Virus record (IMG/VR): IMGVR_UViG_3300031977_001254 | Location: 1 to 57,097 of that record | Strand: one strand, 5' to 3' | Length of the DNA: 57,097 nt | Source: a virus | Shown here: piece after piece, positions 21,966-32,632 of the stretch | How the letters are laid out: each line of letters opens with the position of its first letter | Numbering within the stretch: the first letter of the stretch is position 1 | The notes under the pieces: generated by a model | The model's database searches: none | What the model saw: the letters and a program-made list of their open reading frames with translations, nothing else | What the model was told of the DNA's origin: nothing | Program-made: the position numbers and the translations under genes

Positions 21966-23345
21966 ATGGCGTCTATTCAAAAGGTATATCTTGGTTCTAA
22001 ACAGATAAAAACAATATATCTTGGTGAAGAAATTGTTACGATGGGTATCGGCTCGGACGCAACGTCGGGCGGTATCTTCACGCCTGACTTACCTTCAATT
22101 CCTAATCCTGTAGCTTCGATGGTTCCGAAGATACCAAACTCTAATCTAAAATCAACTACCTCTCAAGGACTTGCCGTACTTGGTCAACTTGGACTTGATT
22201 CTAGCATACTCACCGCTACAATCGAAATACCTTGTGACGGTGGGTTCCCAACGAAAGCTGATATTGTCAATGAGTTTAATAAGATAGCTCAGATTCCTGG
22301 GAAACTTAAACAAGCATTGATAGAGAAGGCTGAGGATCTTACTGAAGACGTCGTAGCTGACATCAGGGCGCTTATTAAAGACGTAGAGGAATTAGTTAAG
22401 AAGATTGAAGATTTACTCTCTCCGTATTGGGAGAAGGGTAAGATTCGTAATTGGCAGAAAGAAGCGAAAGACGCTTGGGATGAATTGATTCAAGAGTTTC
22501 ATATATTCATTCCTGTCAAGATGTTAGAAATGATTAGTAAGCTAATACCAATTGACTTCAATATTAACATTCTTGGTATCGAGATTAACTTACTCAAGAT
22601 ATTCACTGAAGAAGAACAAACACGAATCAAGACTGAAATCATTAAAAAGATTCCAAAACTACCTGACCCATATGATAGAATGTTCAACGGTGAGTTTGGC
22701 GTTGTTTGTGATGAATGGCGAGCAAAGTACACTTGGCAATATATCAAGAATGAAATCATTCAATGGTGTACCAACGCTTTATTTAAAGCATTTGAAGCAT
22801 TAATCAAAAAGTTTAAGAAGATATGGAAGGCATTAGGTCTCCCAGCAATCCCTGACATTCTATCATTTGACATTGATGCTTGGATGAAGGAACTTATAGA
22901 CAGGCTAAAAGAAGAAGCGTTGGCCAAGGTCAGGGCAATACAAGAAGAACTCGAGGGATATCTCCAACAAGCCGAGAAATTCGCTGAAGATGTCCAGGAA
23001 AAAATAACTAAGCTTCAAGAAGATATAAAGAACTTTAGTGTCACAGGGTACATTATATCTGAACTTGAACAGGTAGAAATATTTGATAAGAAGCTGATTG
23101 ATATAATCGGTGGACCAATAGACGAAAACGTAAAGACTGGTGAAGAGATCATTGCTGACCTAATGAGACAAGCTAAAGAATGGTTTGCTCAGTGGCAGAA
23201 AGAGTTGTTTATGATGTGGGTCAGAAAGATTAAAAAGTTTTTGAAGAAAATTGGACTGGATAAACTGCTTGAACTACTCACCCTAGACTTCTGTGATGTA
23301 TTAAAACTCATAGGAATCCCAACCACGTTTACTTTTTCTGTATAA
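21966..23345 (+). CDS. Virion structural protein, largely helical (459 aa)
   Basis: A 459-residue protein I do not recognise. Its first residues MASIQKVYLGSKQIKTIYLG form two short KxIYLG-type beta repeats seen at the start of phage tail proteins. A Pro-rich linker (FTPDLPSIPNPVASMVPKIP) follows, then mostly long amphipathic, Lys/Glu-rich helices (for example DVEELVKKIEDLLSPYWEKG; LEGYLQQAEKFAEDVQEKI). The helical body could act as a tape-measure-like or hub-linked protein. It stands between the spike gene and gp25, ending at the late promoter of gp25. Confidence 0.65.
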   Translation: MASIQKVYLGSKQIKTIYLGEEIVTMGIGSDATSGGIFTPDLPSIPNPVASMVPKIPNSNLKSTTSQGLAVLGQLGLDSSILTATIEIPCDGGFPTKADIVNEFNKIAQIPGKLKQALIEKAEDLTEDVVADIRALIKDVEELVKKIEDLLSPYWEKGKIRNWQKEAKDAWDELIQEFHIFIPVKMLEMISKLIPIDFNINILGIEINLLKIFTEEEQTRIKTEIIKKIPKLPDPYDRMFNGEFGVVCDEWRAKYTWQYIKNEIIQWCTNALFKAFEALIKKFKKIWKALGLPAIPDILSFDIDAWMKELIDRLKEEALAKVRAIQEELEGYLQQAEKFAEDVQEKITKLQEDIKNFSVTGYIISELEQVEIFDKKLIDIIGGPIDENVKTGEEIIADLMRQAKEWFAQWQKELFMMWVRKIKKFLKKIGLDKLLELLTLDFCDVLKLIGIPTTFTFSV

Positions 23346-23348
23346 ATA
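23341..23348 (+). promoter_or_regulatory. T4 late promoter TATAAATA before gp25
   Basis: An exact TATAAATA overlapping the stop of the preceding gene. The predicted start is near 23354, 19 bases before the gp25 ATG at 23373. Confidence 0.8.
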
Positions 23349-23372
23349 AAACAAAAAGAGTTTAACACTACT

Positions 23373-23816
23373 ATGGCAAAAGCATTTTCTATCGAAGATG
23401 GTAACTTGTCAAATAAACCAATCACTACTACTAAGTCAAGAACTTATAAAGATATTGATTGCTCATTTGAAAAGAAACTAACTTCTGGTGACATCTATAA
23501 AAAAACAGACGCAGATGCTGTGAAGCAATCTGTGCGTAATCTATTGCTCACCAATAAAGGAGAAAAGCCCTTTCAGCCATACTTCGGTTCACGTCTTCAG
23601 CGTCTAATGTTTTCATTGGATATGGAAACAGACGAGAGTGACGTTGAAGATATTGTTCGTGAGGCAATCAAAAACTATGAGCCAAGAGCAACAGTGTTGA
23701 AAGTAAAGGCTAATTTTTCACCAGATTATAATTCTGCTAACGTTACTGTGTTCTTAAGAATCCGTAATACGATGCAAGATGTGTCAGTGACAGTAACTAT
23801 TGCGAGGGTACGATAA
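23373..23816 (+). CDS. 25: Baseplate wedge protein, gp25 (GPW/gp25 family)
   Basis: A 147-residue protein with the gp25 signature: YKDIDCSFEKKLTSGDIYKK, DADAVKQSVRNLLLTNKGEK and PFQPYFGSRLQRLMFSLDME. The ending is EPRATVLKVKANFSPDYNSA followed by strands of the C-terminal sheet. gp25 is a conserved wedge core subunit that clamps the gp6 ring and starts sheath assembly. Length equals the family norm (T4 132). It is followed immediately by gp6, which is the standard pairing. Confidence 0.93.
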   Translation: MAKAFSIEDGNLSNKPITTTKSRTYKDIDCSFEKKLTSGDIYKKTDADAVKQSVRNLLLTNKGEKPFQPYFGSRLQRLMFSLDMETDESDVEDIVREAIKNYEPRATVLKVKANFSPDYNSANVTVFLRIRNTMQDVSVTVTIARVR

Positions 23817-25586
23817 ATGTCAATCTCAACTTCTGATCTAGATTTTGAAAAGATTAAAACTAAGTTAAAAACATACTTCAAACAAAGTGATGAGTTTACG
23901 GATTATGATTTTGACGCGAGCGGTCTTTCTAACATACTAGACGTGCTTGCATATAACACACATGTAAATGGCTTGACCGCTAATATGGCGATCAATGAGT
24001 CTTTTTTGTCTACTGCGCAACTAAGGTCTTCCATACTACATCACGCAGAAGCGCTTGGATATTATCCAAAGTCAGCAACCGCTTCATCTGCATACCTTAA
24101 TGTATCTGTAAATATACCAAGTGGTCCAGGAAGAATAGTACTGCCAGAGAATACGCAATTTAGAGCAGATGCTAATGAGAATTCATTTATCTTCAGATCA
24201 GTCTCTAACGTTGGCGCACCAAAGATTGACGGCACATATACATTTGACATTCAAGTTAAAGAAGGCGAACCAAAAGTAAGAACTTTTGTGGTCGGCGCTC
24301 ATGATGATGATCAGGTATTTGTTATTCCAGATGAGAATCTAGATAGCAGCACTGTTGTAGTTAAAGTATTTGATAACTTCAACACAGTAAACTATACTCC
24401 TTATGTTAATGTAAATGAAGCGCTTACTATAAACGAAGATTCTAACGTTTATATGTTAAGAGAAGTTGCTAAAGGTCATTATGAATTATTCTTTGGTGAT
24501 GGCAATGTGTTGGGTAAAGCTCCAGTCGCAGGTAATAAGATACGTGTAGAATATTTATCTACTCGAGGTGCTGCTGCAAACACAGCTAGTGATTTCATCG
24601 GAAGTCTATTATCTGTAGGCGCAGAAGAATATCCTATTGTAGTAAATCAGGCAACTGAATCATCAGGCGGTTCGGATAAAGAATCCAACGCATCAATTAA
24701 AAGAAATGCTCCTGCATTACACGCTACTCAAAAGAGATTAGTTACTGCTCAAGATTATAAATCTTTAATTGGTTCTACGTTCTCTCAGTATCTTGATGAT
24801 GTGGTTGCTTGGGGCGGAGAGGACAATGATCCTCCTAAGTTTGGTACAGTATTCGCTTCACTTAACTTTAAAGATGGGTTGAGCGATCAAGCAAAGACAG
24901 AGGTTCAGAGATTAATTAAAGACCAATTGACTTCCAACGTTTCTATAATGTCTATTGATACTGAATTTGTAGATCCTAATTTCTCTTACCTTGAATTATC
25001 TGTATCTTTTAACATAGACACATCAAAGACTACCTTGTCAGCTCAGTCTGCAGAAATACAGGTGAGTCAATTAGTACAAGCGTACTTTACAAATAACTTA
25101 GAAACGTTTGATGCTACATTTAGACGTTCTAATATTCTTTCCCGTATAGATGATATCTCTCCAGCGATTCTAAATTCTAGAATGGATGTTAAGCTACAGC
25201 AACGCATTGACGATGTGTTGGCTGGTTATGATAAGAACTATACGTTGACATATCCTGTTTCTTTATCTTCTCCTGATAAAGACCACCATGTTATAACAAC
25301 ATCTGTTATTAGGTCGTTAGGGCAAGATGTAATTATTAAAAATGAGTTAGGTTCAACTAGACTACAAATGCTCAATATGGACAATGAGGTAGTGTTGGTG
25401 AATATCGGCGAATATGATCCTGTTACGGGCGTTGTTAATATCAACGCATTGAACGTTGAAAGCAATGATGTAATCAAGGTGAGTGTAATTCCTGCTAACA
25501 CAAGTACAATAAAACCACCAAGGAACTATATACTTTCATTAGACGCTAACATGTTAAATGTCTCTGGTGTTAGAGAGGATTCATAA
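23817..25586 (+). CDS. 6: Baseplate wedge protein, gp6 (baseplate J-like)
   Basis: A 589-residue protein of the gp6/J family: DASGLSNILDVLAYNTHVNG, LTANMAINESFLSTAQLRSS, ILHHAEALGYYPKSATASSA at the N-terminus, then beta domains and NAPALHATQKRLVTAQDYKS in the conserved middle. gp6 dimers form the inner ring of the baseplate. T4 gp6 is 660 residues. It overlaps the next wedge gene by one base (TAATG). Confidence 0.93.
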   Translation: MSISTSDLDFEKIKTKLKTYFKQSDEFTDYDFDASGLSNILDVLAYNTHVNGLTANMAINESFLSTAQLRSSILHHAEALGYYPKSATASSAYLNVSVNIPSGPGRIVLPENTQFRADANENSFIFRSVSNVGAPKIDGTYTFDIQVKEGEPKVRTFVVGAHDDDQVFVIPDENLDSSTVVVKVFDNFNTVNYTPYVNVNEALTINEDSNVYMLREVAKGHYELFFGDGNVLGKAPVAGNKIRVEYLSTRGAAANTASDFIGSLLSVGAEEYPIVVNQATESSGGSDKESNASIKRNAPALHATQKRLVTAQDYKSLIGSTFSQYLDDVVAWGGEDNDPPKFGTVFASLNFKDGLSDQAKTEVQRLIKDQLTSNVSIMSIDTEFVDPNFSYLELSVSFNIDTSKTTLSAQSAEIQVSQLVQAYFTNNLETFDATFRRSNILSRIDDISPAILNSRMDVKLQQRIDDVLAGYDKNYTLTYPVSLSSPDKDHHVITTSVIRSLGQDVIIKNELGSTRLQMLNMDNEVVLVNIGEYDPVTGVVNINALNVESNDVIKVSVIPANTSTIKPPRNYILSLDANMLNVSGVREDS

Positions 25587-26506
25587 TGGCAGACTTTAGA
25601 AACAACACAAGAAGGTTGCCGACAAAGTTCCATCAAAGTCTTGTTTCCCACATTTTACCTGAGATATTTTCTCAGGATTATCCTAAACTTATATCCTTCT
25701 TAGAAACTTATTATGAGTATGAAGGTGATTTAGGAGAACAATCATTTGACTCTATTATCCGTGAGTTATTTGATATAAGAGATATTTCTTCAACTTCGCT
25801 AGAACACCTTGATTATATCCTATATGAGATTGGTGATGGCTTAGACCATACTCAGTTTGCTGCTAATCCTAGATTGATGGCCAAATTAGTCTCTGCTTTG
25901 TATAGAGCAAAGGGTACACAAATATCTGCTGAGCAGTTCTTCAAGTCATTTTATAATGAGGCTGTTGAGGTTGTGTATCCAAAGTACAACTTATTTGTAC
26001 TCAACTCAAGCTTGATTGGACCACAGTACTTACACTTCATACAAGATGATAAGCGATATCAAATATTCTCTGTTGTTTTGAAAACAGGGTTATCAATATC
26101 TGATTATGAGAAGTTATATAAAAAGTTTATACACCCAGCTGGCTGGCATTTGTCAGCAGATGTTGTTACACAATCAAACGTTGATGTTAATATTTCGGCA
26201 GGTGAACCTGTAGATCCGCTAGAAATACCTAATTATCCAATTGTAATGGGTAACTCTGTAGACGTCGACGCGAATGTTGAATATACATTACTTACTATGA
26301 GGGAGACAGATGTTGCTGATGCTGATATCATTATTAGTTCAGTACCGTTAATGTCAACATATGCAGACCAATCATTTGAATCACTACAAACCGAAGGGTA
26401 TCAAACGTTTGGTGATTTAGTTGACCTTAATACACCAGCAACAATCGATGCTGCTATTTCAGCATCTAGCGTGACACAAACGTTAGATGAAGACGAATAC
26501 AAATAA
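25586..26506 (+). CDS. Baseplate wedge protein, tail protein I-like (gp7 position)
   Basis: A 306-residue protein: LPTKFHQSLVSHILPEIFSQ, DYPKLISFLETYYEYEGDLG, LEHLDYILYEIGDGLDHTQF and KLVSALYRAKGTQISAEQFF, followed by IHPAGWHLSADVV. This is the layout of tail protein I-type wedge proteins, which correspond to part of T4 gp7 (1,032 aa). It should bind gp6 and gp25 in the wedge. The short C-terminal part is acidic and divergent. The assignment to gp7 rests on gene order and length class. Confidence 0.7.
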   Translation: MADFRNNTRRLPTKFHQSLVSHILPEIFSQDYPKLISFLETYYEYEGDLGEQSFDSIIRELFDIRDISSTSLEHLDYILYEIGDGLDHTQFAANPRLMAKLVSALYRAKGTQISAEQFFKSFYNEAVEVVYPKYNLFVLNSSLIGPQYLHFIQDDKRYQIFSVVLKTGLSISDYEKLYKKFIHPAGWHLSADVVTQSNVDVNISAGEPVDPLEIPNYPIVMGNSVDVDANVEYTLLTMRETDVADADIIISSVPLMSTYADQSFESLQTEGYQTFGDLVDLNTPATIDAAISASSVTQTLDEDEYK

Positions 26507-26517
26507 AGAGAACTAAA

Positions 26518-29500
26518 ATGGCTAGACTTATTCTTAATACTGGTATTGGGGCAAACGACGGGAGCGGTGATACGCTACGCGATGCAACCAATAAAATAAA
26601 CGCTAACTTTACCGAGCTATACAGTCTTGTATCGCTTGGTGATGGACTTACACCTGAAGCTCTATCTGCAATGATACTTGACACTGTAAATGAACAGTTG
26701 GTCAACGTCGATGTAGAAAATTCTCCGAGCGTGGTAACATTAGGCGACCGTATAACACAGCACGATTCAATCCTAACTCAATTGCAGCAAGAAGTCTCCT
26801 TACTTGACTCGGAAAATACTGCGCTTGATGTTATATTGTCAGACCAAGCTATCCAAGTCGCATCACTATCCGCACTACTAGATCTCAATGAAGATGCTTT
26901 GAGTGAAGTCGCAGCAAGAATAACTTCTCTTGAAAATACTGATGTATCGGTATCTGACTCTGATGTTCAAGCAGCAGTAGCAGTAGCGGTCGCAGAACTT
27001 AATGCTCGTCTTGCAGCTGACTCTGATGCGTTAACTGCTCTTGCCAATAACTTTAATCTGTTATCATCGCAAGCAACTCAGACGGATAATGAGGTTGAAT
27101 CTCTAGCTCAACAGATTAGTGTATTGGGCGCAGCGCTTGATGCGGTTGATTCTGATTACATTCTTGACGCAACGAATACAGCATTATCTGCTCTTACAAC
27201 TAGAATAAACCAAGATAGTGATTCACTTACAACCCTAGCCAACCAAGTGACTCAACTATCAACTCAGCTTAGTAATCTTGATATTAACGGAGATGCACTT
27301 ACCGCTACAGCTGACCTATTCAATCAAGTACATAGTCGTATTGACCTTGATAGCGCAAGATTAGATGTTGTCTCTCAAGACCTTACTACTTTACAATCTA
27401 CTCTTTCTACAGATATCGTAGACGCAACTGCAGCTTTACAAGGTACGTTGACCACACAAATAAGTGATGTTGATAGCGACTTAGCCATACTAGCACAAGA
27501 CTTAGTACAACTAGAAGCTGACCTACAAGGCGATATAACATCAGCGGTATCAACGGCTGAGTTACAGCTAAACACTCGTATAGATCAAGACAGTGCTGCC
27601 CTACAAGCAGTTTCACAACAACTTATTCAACTTGAAACTGATTTCCAATCATTGGATATTTCAGGTCAAGCAATTGCAGCAACATCATCTGCGGTTAATA
27701 ATTTACAAACTCAGATTACCGCTACTGATAGCGATGTAACCGCATTATCGCAAGACTTAACTGAACTGTCAAGTCAATTAGACACTTTAGATATAGCAGG
27801 CGAAGCAGTTGCTGCCACAGCCGACGCTATTAACAATCTACAGACTCAGATTACTGCGAGTGATAGTGGAATTGAAACTGTCGCGAATGATGTGACTACA
27901 TTAGAAGCATCATTAACTTCTACGCAAAATAACTTGACTTCTACGTCAAATGCGTTACAATCATTAGAGACTCGAGTAAATCAAGATAGTGATCGACTCA
28001 CTTCAGAATCTTCAAGGCTAACTCAACTAGAAACTGTGGTACAAGCCATTGATTCTGACTTCCTATTATCAGGAACTGCAGCTGCTCGTGATGAATTACG
28101 TACATTAATAGAGCAGGGTGATAGCGCGATTGCTTTACTTGCCGAAGATATTACGACTCTTGAAGTTGCTCTTGCTAACGCTGGACTAGATTCAGCATTC
28201 GTTTCAGACTTAGTTGCTTCCGCAGAACAAACATTAAATGCTCGTATAGATGCAACGGATAGTTCTTTATCAGCTGTATCTTCAGATGTGACTACACTCA
28301 CAGCAGACCTTGCTCAACTAGAAACTGACTTATCTGGCTTAGACTTATCAGGTATTGATGCGAATGCGACAGCGCTTAACGATCTTACTGCCCGTGTAGA
28401 TGTTACTGATAGTGGTTTATCATCACTTGCTTCGGACGTTACTAGCCTATCTGCTACGGTTGATGGATTAGATTTCTCTGGCATATCAGCTAATGCTACT
28501 GCAATTGATGCCTTAGAAGTATCTGTTTTAGAAACAGACAGCGCTCTCACAGCAGTTGCTCAAGACGTTACTCAACTAGCAATTGACTTGAATGACCTAG
28601 ATGGTCGTGCTGCAAGCGCTACTGCGTTGAACAACTTAACGACTCGTGTAACATCTACCGAATCATCTATTATATCAAACGCTTCTGATATTACTACGCT
28701 TCAGACTCAAGTAGACAACATTGATGTTGCAGGGGAAGCGGTTGCTGCTACAGCAGACGCAATTACTAATTTACAAACACAGATTACCGCTACTGATAGT
28801 GACTTATCAGTCGTCGCTTCGGATGTAACTCAATTATCAGCAGACCTATCGGGTATTGATCTATCTGGAATTACCGCAAACGCTGATGCTATAACATCAC
28901 TCACTACTCGTGTTGACGCTGACTCTGACTCTCTATCTGTAGTTGCTTCAGATGTTACTCAGCTACAAGCTGACTTGGGTGCAATTGACTTATCAGGTAT
29001 TGCTGCGAATGCTACAGCGCTTGAGTCTCTTGAGACTCGTGTTGATCAAGATAGCGATTCACTTTCTACAGTCGCAAGTCGTGTAACTTCTCTTGAAGCA
29101 ACATTAGCTGAAGGTTTGGACTCAGACGAGATTCTACAAGCAGTTGGCGGAGCGCTTGCTTCTCTAGAAACACGTGTTGATCAAGATAGTGATGCCCTTG
29201 TAATTCTATCCCAAGACGTTACTACATTAAGCGGTTCTTTAGTTGATGCACAAAACGATATCGTAGCGAACACTAATGCTCAAAATGTATTGAGTAATCG
29301 TATTACTGCTACTGATAGTGACTTGATTGCTGTTGCTTCGGACGTTACTCGTTTAGAAGCTGACCTTGGTTCAATTGACTTATCTGGCATCCAAGCAAAT
29401 GCTACTGCCATACAAGGTCTATCAACTACCGTCCAAGATAACATCAATGGTATCAGTACTGTATCGCAATCAGTTACTCAACTTGAAGCAGAGTTTGATG

Positions 29501-32500
29501 CGTTAGATATCTCAGGTATCCAAGCAAATGCCACCACATTGGCTGAACTTACTGCTCGAGTAGATCAAGATAGTGATTCTCTTAACGTATTAACCAGTGA
29601 TGTGGTACAATTATCAACAGAATTATCTGATCTTGATAGTAACACAGGTGCTTCTTTATTCGCATTATCTGATGCGGTATCAACTTTACAATCAAGTGTT
29701 TCACAAACAGATAGCTCTTTATCAATTGTTTCTTCAGAAGTAACTCAGTTAAGTGCTGATCTAGATGCAATTGACTTATCTGGAATTGCCTCAAACGCAA
29801 CTGCGATTCAGTCATTAACAACTAAGGTTCTACAAGATAGCGACCGTCTTACTTCTGTTGCTTCAGACGTGACTGAACTATCAGCTGAACTTGATGCGAT
29901 TGACCTATCTGGAATTACAGCAAATGCAACCGCAATAAGCTCATTAGAGACTTCGGTCCAAAGCACCGATAGTAGTTTAACTGCTCTTGCTTCAGATGTT
30001 ACTGCTATCTCGGCTGAACTTGATGGATTAGACTTATCTGGTATCGCTGCGAATGCTGATGCGTTAGAATCTTTAGATACTCGCGTAACATCTACTGAAG
30101 GAACTGTTACAAGTCAAGCAACCAAACTTGTTAACTTAGAAGCAGCAATTAACGCTGTTGACTTATCAGGTATTGATTCTAACTGGACTTCTATTACAGC
30201 AAACGCTGCTTCACTATCAGATTTAACATCTCGTGTTACTGCGACAGAGGGAAGTGTAACTTCTATATCTGAAGACGTAACTCAATTACAAACTGACTTA
30301 GCAAATGCTGATTCATCATTAGCAGTTACGCAGACAGCCCTTAATACATTAACCTCTCGTGTTGATTTAGATAGCGCAAGTTTAGTTTCTGTTCAATCCG
30401 ACATCACTTCACTCCAAGCAGACGTTACTGGACTGAATAGTTCAAAGGCTACAACAACGGCAGTTAATGCTTTAACCTCTCGTGTAACAGCTACTGAAGG
30501 TGATATTACTGCGGTACAAGGTGATGTTACAACCCTCGAATCTAGCGTAACCGCATTAGATGGAGCCAAAGCAAGTAATACGGCAGTGAACGCTTTAACA
30601 TCTCGTGTTACTGCTACTGAAGGTTCAATCACCTCTGCTCAATCGGACATTACTACATTACAGACCGACGTATCAAATGCTGAAGGAACATTAGCTACAC
30701 AAGGTACAGCGATTGCTGGATTACGTACAGATGTTGATGCTACTGATAGCGCTCTAAGTGTAGCTCAATCAGATATTACTACTCTTGAAACTTCGGTTAC
30801 TGGATTGAATAATTCTAAAGCTACCACAACTGCTGTCAATGCCCTGACTTCTCGTGTAACAGCTACTGAATCAGACATTACGGCGGTCCAAGGTGACATT
30901 ACTACGTTAGGGACTACTGTCGACGGCAAGGCGTCTACGACTGCCGTGAACGCTCTAACGACCCGTGTAACGGCTACTGAGGGCGAGATTAGTACAGTAC
31001 AGGGCGACTTAACATCTCTATCAACTACGGTTGATGGTAAAGCAAGTACAGCAGCACTCAGTAATCTAACAACTCGTGTTACTGCTACTGAAGGTTCAAT
31101 CACTTCTATCAATGAAGACATTGTTGATCTCGGTACTGATATTGATGGTAAGGCAAGTACAGGCGCATTGAGTGCGTTGACTGATCGTGTTGACGCTGAC
31201 AGCGATCGTCTAACAAGCACACAGTCTGACATTACTTCGCTTACTACCACTGTGAATGGTAAGGCATCTTCCTCTGCGGTAAGCGCATTAACAACTCGTA
31301 TGACTGCTGCTGAAGGTGAGATTGATACTGTTCAGTCAGATATCACCACGTTGACTAATAACGTAAATGGTAAAGCAAGCACAACTGCGTTGAATTCATT
31401 AACGACTCGTGTGACAGCTACTGAAGGTGATATTGAAGCTGTTCAAGAAGATGTTACACAACTAACAACTGACCTTGGTACTAAAGCTTCAACAACTGCC
31501 TTGAACACGTTATCAAATCGTGTAACTGAAACTGAAGGTGATATTACTGCGGTTCAGGGAGATATAACATCCCTGACTGCTACCGTCGGCACTAAAGCTT
31601 CAACCACAGCGTTGAATGCTTTACAACAACAAGTAACTTCGGAAGCTGGATTACTTGATACACTACAGACTGATGTTACTAACTTAACAAGTACTGTTGG
31701 CGGTAAGGCTTCAACAACTGCATTGAATACTCTGACGAACCGTGTAACGGCTACTGAGGGTGATATCTCTACGGTTCAATCTGACATCACTAGCTTAACA
31801 AGTACTGTTGGAACTAAAGCTTCAACTAGCGCATTAACATCCCTATCTAATACCGTAAATGATACTGAAACTGGTTTGTCTGCGGTTAATACTAAAGTCA
31901 CCAACTTGTCAACGACAGTTAGTGGTAAAGCAGATACTAGCGCATTAACTACTTTATCTAATACTGTGAATGATACTGAAACTGGATTATCCGCAGTTAA
32001 CACTAAATTGACCAATTTAAGTACAACGGTTGAAGGTAAAGCAACAACTGGAGCAGTAGAAACTTTATCTAATACCGTAAATGATACTGAAACTGGTTTG
32101 TCTGCGGTTAACACTAAACTGACAAGCTTAACTGCGACCGTCGGTACTAAAGCAGCAACTAGCGCATTAACAGCTCTATCTAATCAAATAAATGATAGCG
32201 AAACTGGACTTGAAGCTTTACAAGGTAGTATAACTTCTCTATCAGCTGACCTTGGCAATAAGGCTGAAGCTTCTGCTGTTACTGGGTTAACACAACGTGT
32301 AACTGCTACTGAAGGTAAACAGACCCAAGTAGAACAACGCCACTTTGTTAACTTAGATGCTAACGGACGTGTTGCTGGTACTGAATTATATAATGGAACT
32401 GGTGGTTCTGCGTTTAAAGTTGTAGCCGATAAATTCCAAATATTTAATGGAACTTCAGATGTTTCTCCGTTTACTGTAGCGAATGGTCAGATTAATATGA

Positions 32501-32631
32501 GCGGTGCTACGGTCACTGGCCAGCTAGATGTTAAGTCTGCTACGAGTGGTCAACGTATGGAAATTAACAACTCAACGATTACCATTTATGACGCGTCAGG
32601 AAACATTCGAGTAAAACTTGGAGATATCTAA
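26518..32631 (+). CDS. Giant repetitive tail fibre protein with gpJ-type C-terminus (2,037 aa)
   Basis: The N-terminus LILNTGIGANDGSGDTLRDA followed by TNKINANFTELY is a baseplate-attachment element common in T4-like fibres. The body is a very long coiled, low-complexity repeat. The first part uses a ~43-residue unit (LSGIxANATALxxLTARVDxxDSxLSxLASDVTxL). The second part, from about nt 30900, uses a 37-residue unit (ALTTRVTATEGDIxxVQ; GDITxLTTTVxGKAST). The last ~95 residues (VNLDANGRVAGTELYN, ATVTGQLDV, YDASGNIRVKLGD) resemble the DUF1983 end of lambda-type gpJ. It is likely a trimeric fibre or stalk with a receptor-binding tip. A near-identical tip is in the 39549 gene. Confidence 0.85.
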   Translation: MARLILNTGIGANDGSGDTLRDATNKINANFTELYSLVSLGDGLTPEALSAMILDTVNEQLVNVDVENSPSVVTLGDRITQHDSILTQLQQEVSLLDSENTALDVILSDQAIQVASLSALLDLNEDALSEVAARITSLENTDVSVSDSDVQAAVAVAVAELNARLAADSDALTALANNFNLLSSQATQTDNEVESLAQQISVLGAALDAVDSDYILDATNTALSALTTRINQDSDSLTTLANQVTQLSTQLSNLDINGDALTATADLFNQVHSRIDLDSARLDVVSQDLTTLQSTLSTDIVDATAALQGTLTTQISDVDSDLAILAQDLVQLEADLQGDITSAVSTAELQLNTRIDQDSAALQAVSQQLIQLETDFQSLDISGQAIAATSSAVNNLQTQITATDSDVTALSQDLTELSSQLDTLDIAGEAVAATADAINNLQTQITASDSGIETVANDVTTLEASLTSTQNNLTSTSNALQSLETRVNQDSDRLTSESSRLTQLETVVQAIDSDFLLSGTAAARDELRTLIEQGDSAIALLAEDITTLEVALANAGLDSAFVSDLVASAEQTLNARIDATDSSLSAVSSDVTTLTADLAQLETDLSGLDLSGIDANATALNDLTARVDVTDSGLSSLASDVTSLSATVDGLDFSGISANATAIDALEVSVLETDSALTAVAQDVTQLAIDLNDLDGRAASATALNNLTTRVTSTESSIISNASDITTLQTQVDNIDVAGEAVAATADAITNLQTQITATDSDLSVVASDVTQLSADLSGIDLSGITANADAITSLTTRVDADSDSLSVVASDVTQLQADLGAIDLSGIAANATALESLETRVDQDSDSLSTVASRVTSLEATLAEGLDSDEILQAVGGALASLETRVDQDSDALVILSQDVTTLSGSLVDAQNDIVANTNAQNVLSNRITATDSDLIAVASDVTRLEADLGSIDLSGIQANATAIQGLSTTVQDNINGISTVSQSVTQLEAEFDALDISGIQANATTLAELTARVDQDSDSLNVLTSDVVQLSTELSDLDSNTGASLFALSDAVSTLQSSVSQTDSSLSIVSSEVTQLSADLDAIDLSGIASNATAIQSLTTKVLQDSDRLTSVASDVTELSAELDAIDLSGITANATAISSLETSVQSTDSSLTALASDVTAISAELDGLDLSGIAANADALESLDTRVTSTEGTVTSQATKLVNLEAAINAVDLSGIDSNWTSITANAASLSDLTSRVTATEGSVTSISEDVTQLQTDLANADSSLAVTQTALNTLTSRVDLDSASLVSVQSDITSLQADVTGLNSSKATTTAVNALTSRVTATEGDITAVQGDVTTLESSVTALDGAKASNTAVNALTSRVTATEGSITSAQSDITTLQTDVSNAEGTLATQGTAIAGLRTDVDATDSALSVAQSDITTLETSVTGLNNSKATTTAVNALTSRVTATESDITAVQGDITTLGTTVDGKASTTAVNALTTRVTATEGEISTVQGDLTSLSTTVDGKASTAALSNLTTRVTATEGSITSINEDIVDLGTDIDGKASTGALSALTDRVDADSDRLTSTQSDITSLTTTVNGKASSSAVSALTTRMTAAEGEIDTVQSDITTLTNNVNGKASTTALNSLTTRVTATEGDIEAVQEDVTQLTTDLGTKASTTALNTLSNRVTETEGDITAVQGDITSLTATVGTKASTTALNALQQQVTSEAGLLDTLQTDVTNLTSTVGGKASTTALNTLTNRVTATEGDISTVQSDITSLTSTVGTKASTSALTSLSNTVNDTETGLSAVNTKVTNLSTTVSGKADTSALTTLSNTVNDTETGLSAVNTKLTNLSTTVEGKATTGAVETLSNTVNDTETGLSAVNTKLTSLTATVGTKAATSALTALSNQINDSETGLEALQGSITSLSADLGNKAEASAVTGLTQRVTATEGKQTQVEQRHFVNLDANGRVAGTELYNGTGGSAFKVVADKFQIFNGTSDVSPFTVANGQINMSGATVTGQLDVKSATSGQRMEINNSTITIYDASGNIRVKLGDI
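30900..32310 (+). repeat. 37-residue (111-base) tandem repeat array
   Basis: About twelve units of roughly 111 bases, each coding for a helix 'LTxRVTATEGDIxxVQGDITxL' and a 'TTVxGKASTxAL' turn. Codons vary between copies, so the repeat is conserved mainly at protein level. Boundaries are approximate. Confidence 0.8.
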
Positions 32632-32632
32632 A

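Noticed and set aside
27375-28550. Additional minus-strand open frames in the same fibre gene
   Set aside because: Same reason: low-complexity complements of the coiled repeat.
29582-32114. Minus-strand open frames opposite the 2,037-aa fibre gene
   Set aside because: They are shadows of a repetitive coding sequence, with repeated L/V/S-rich products and no initiation signals.
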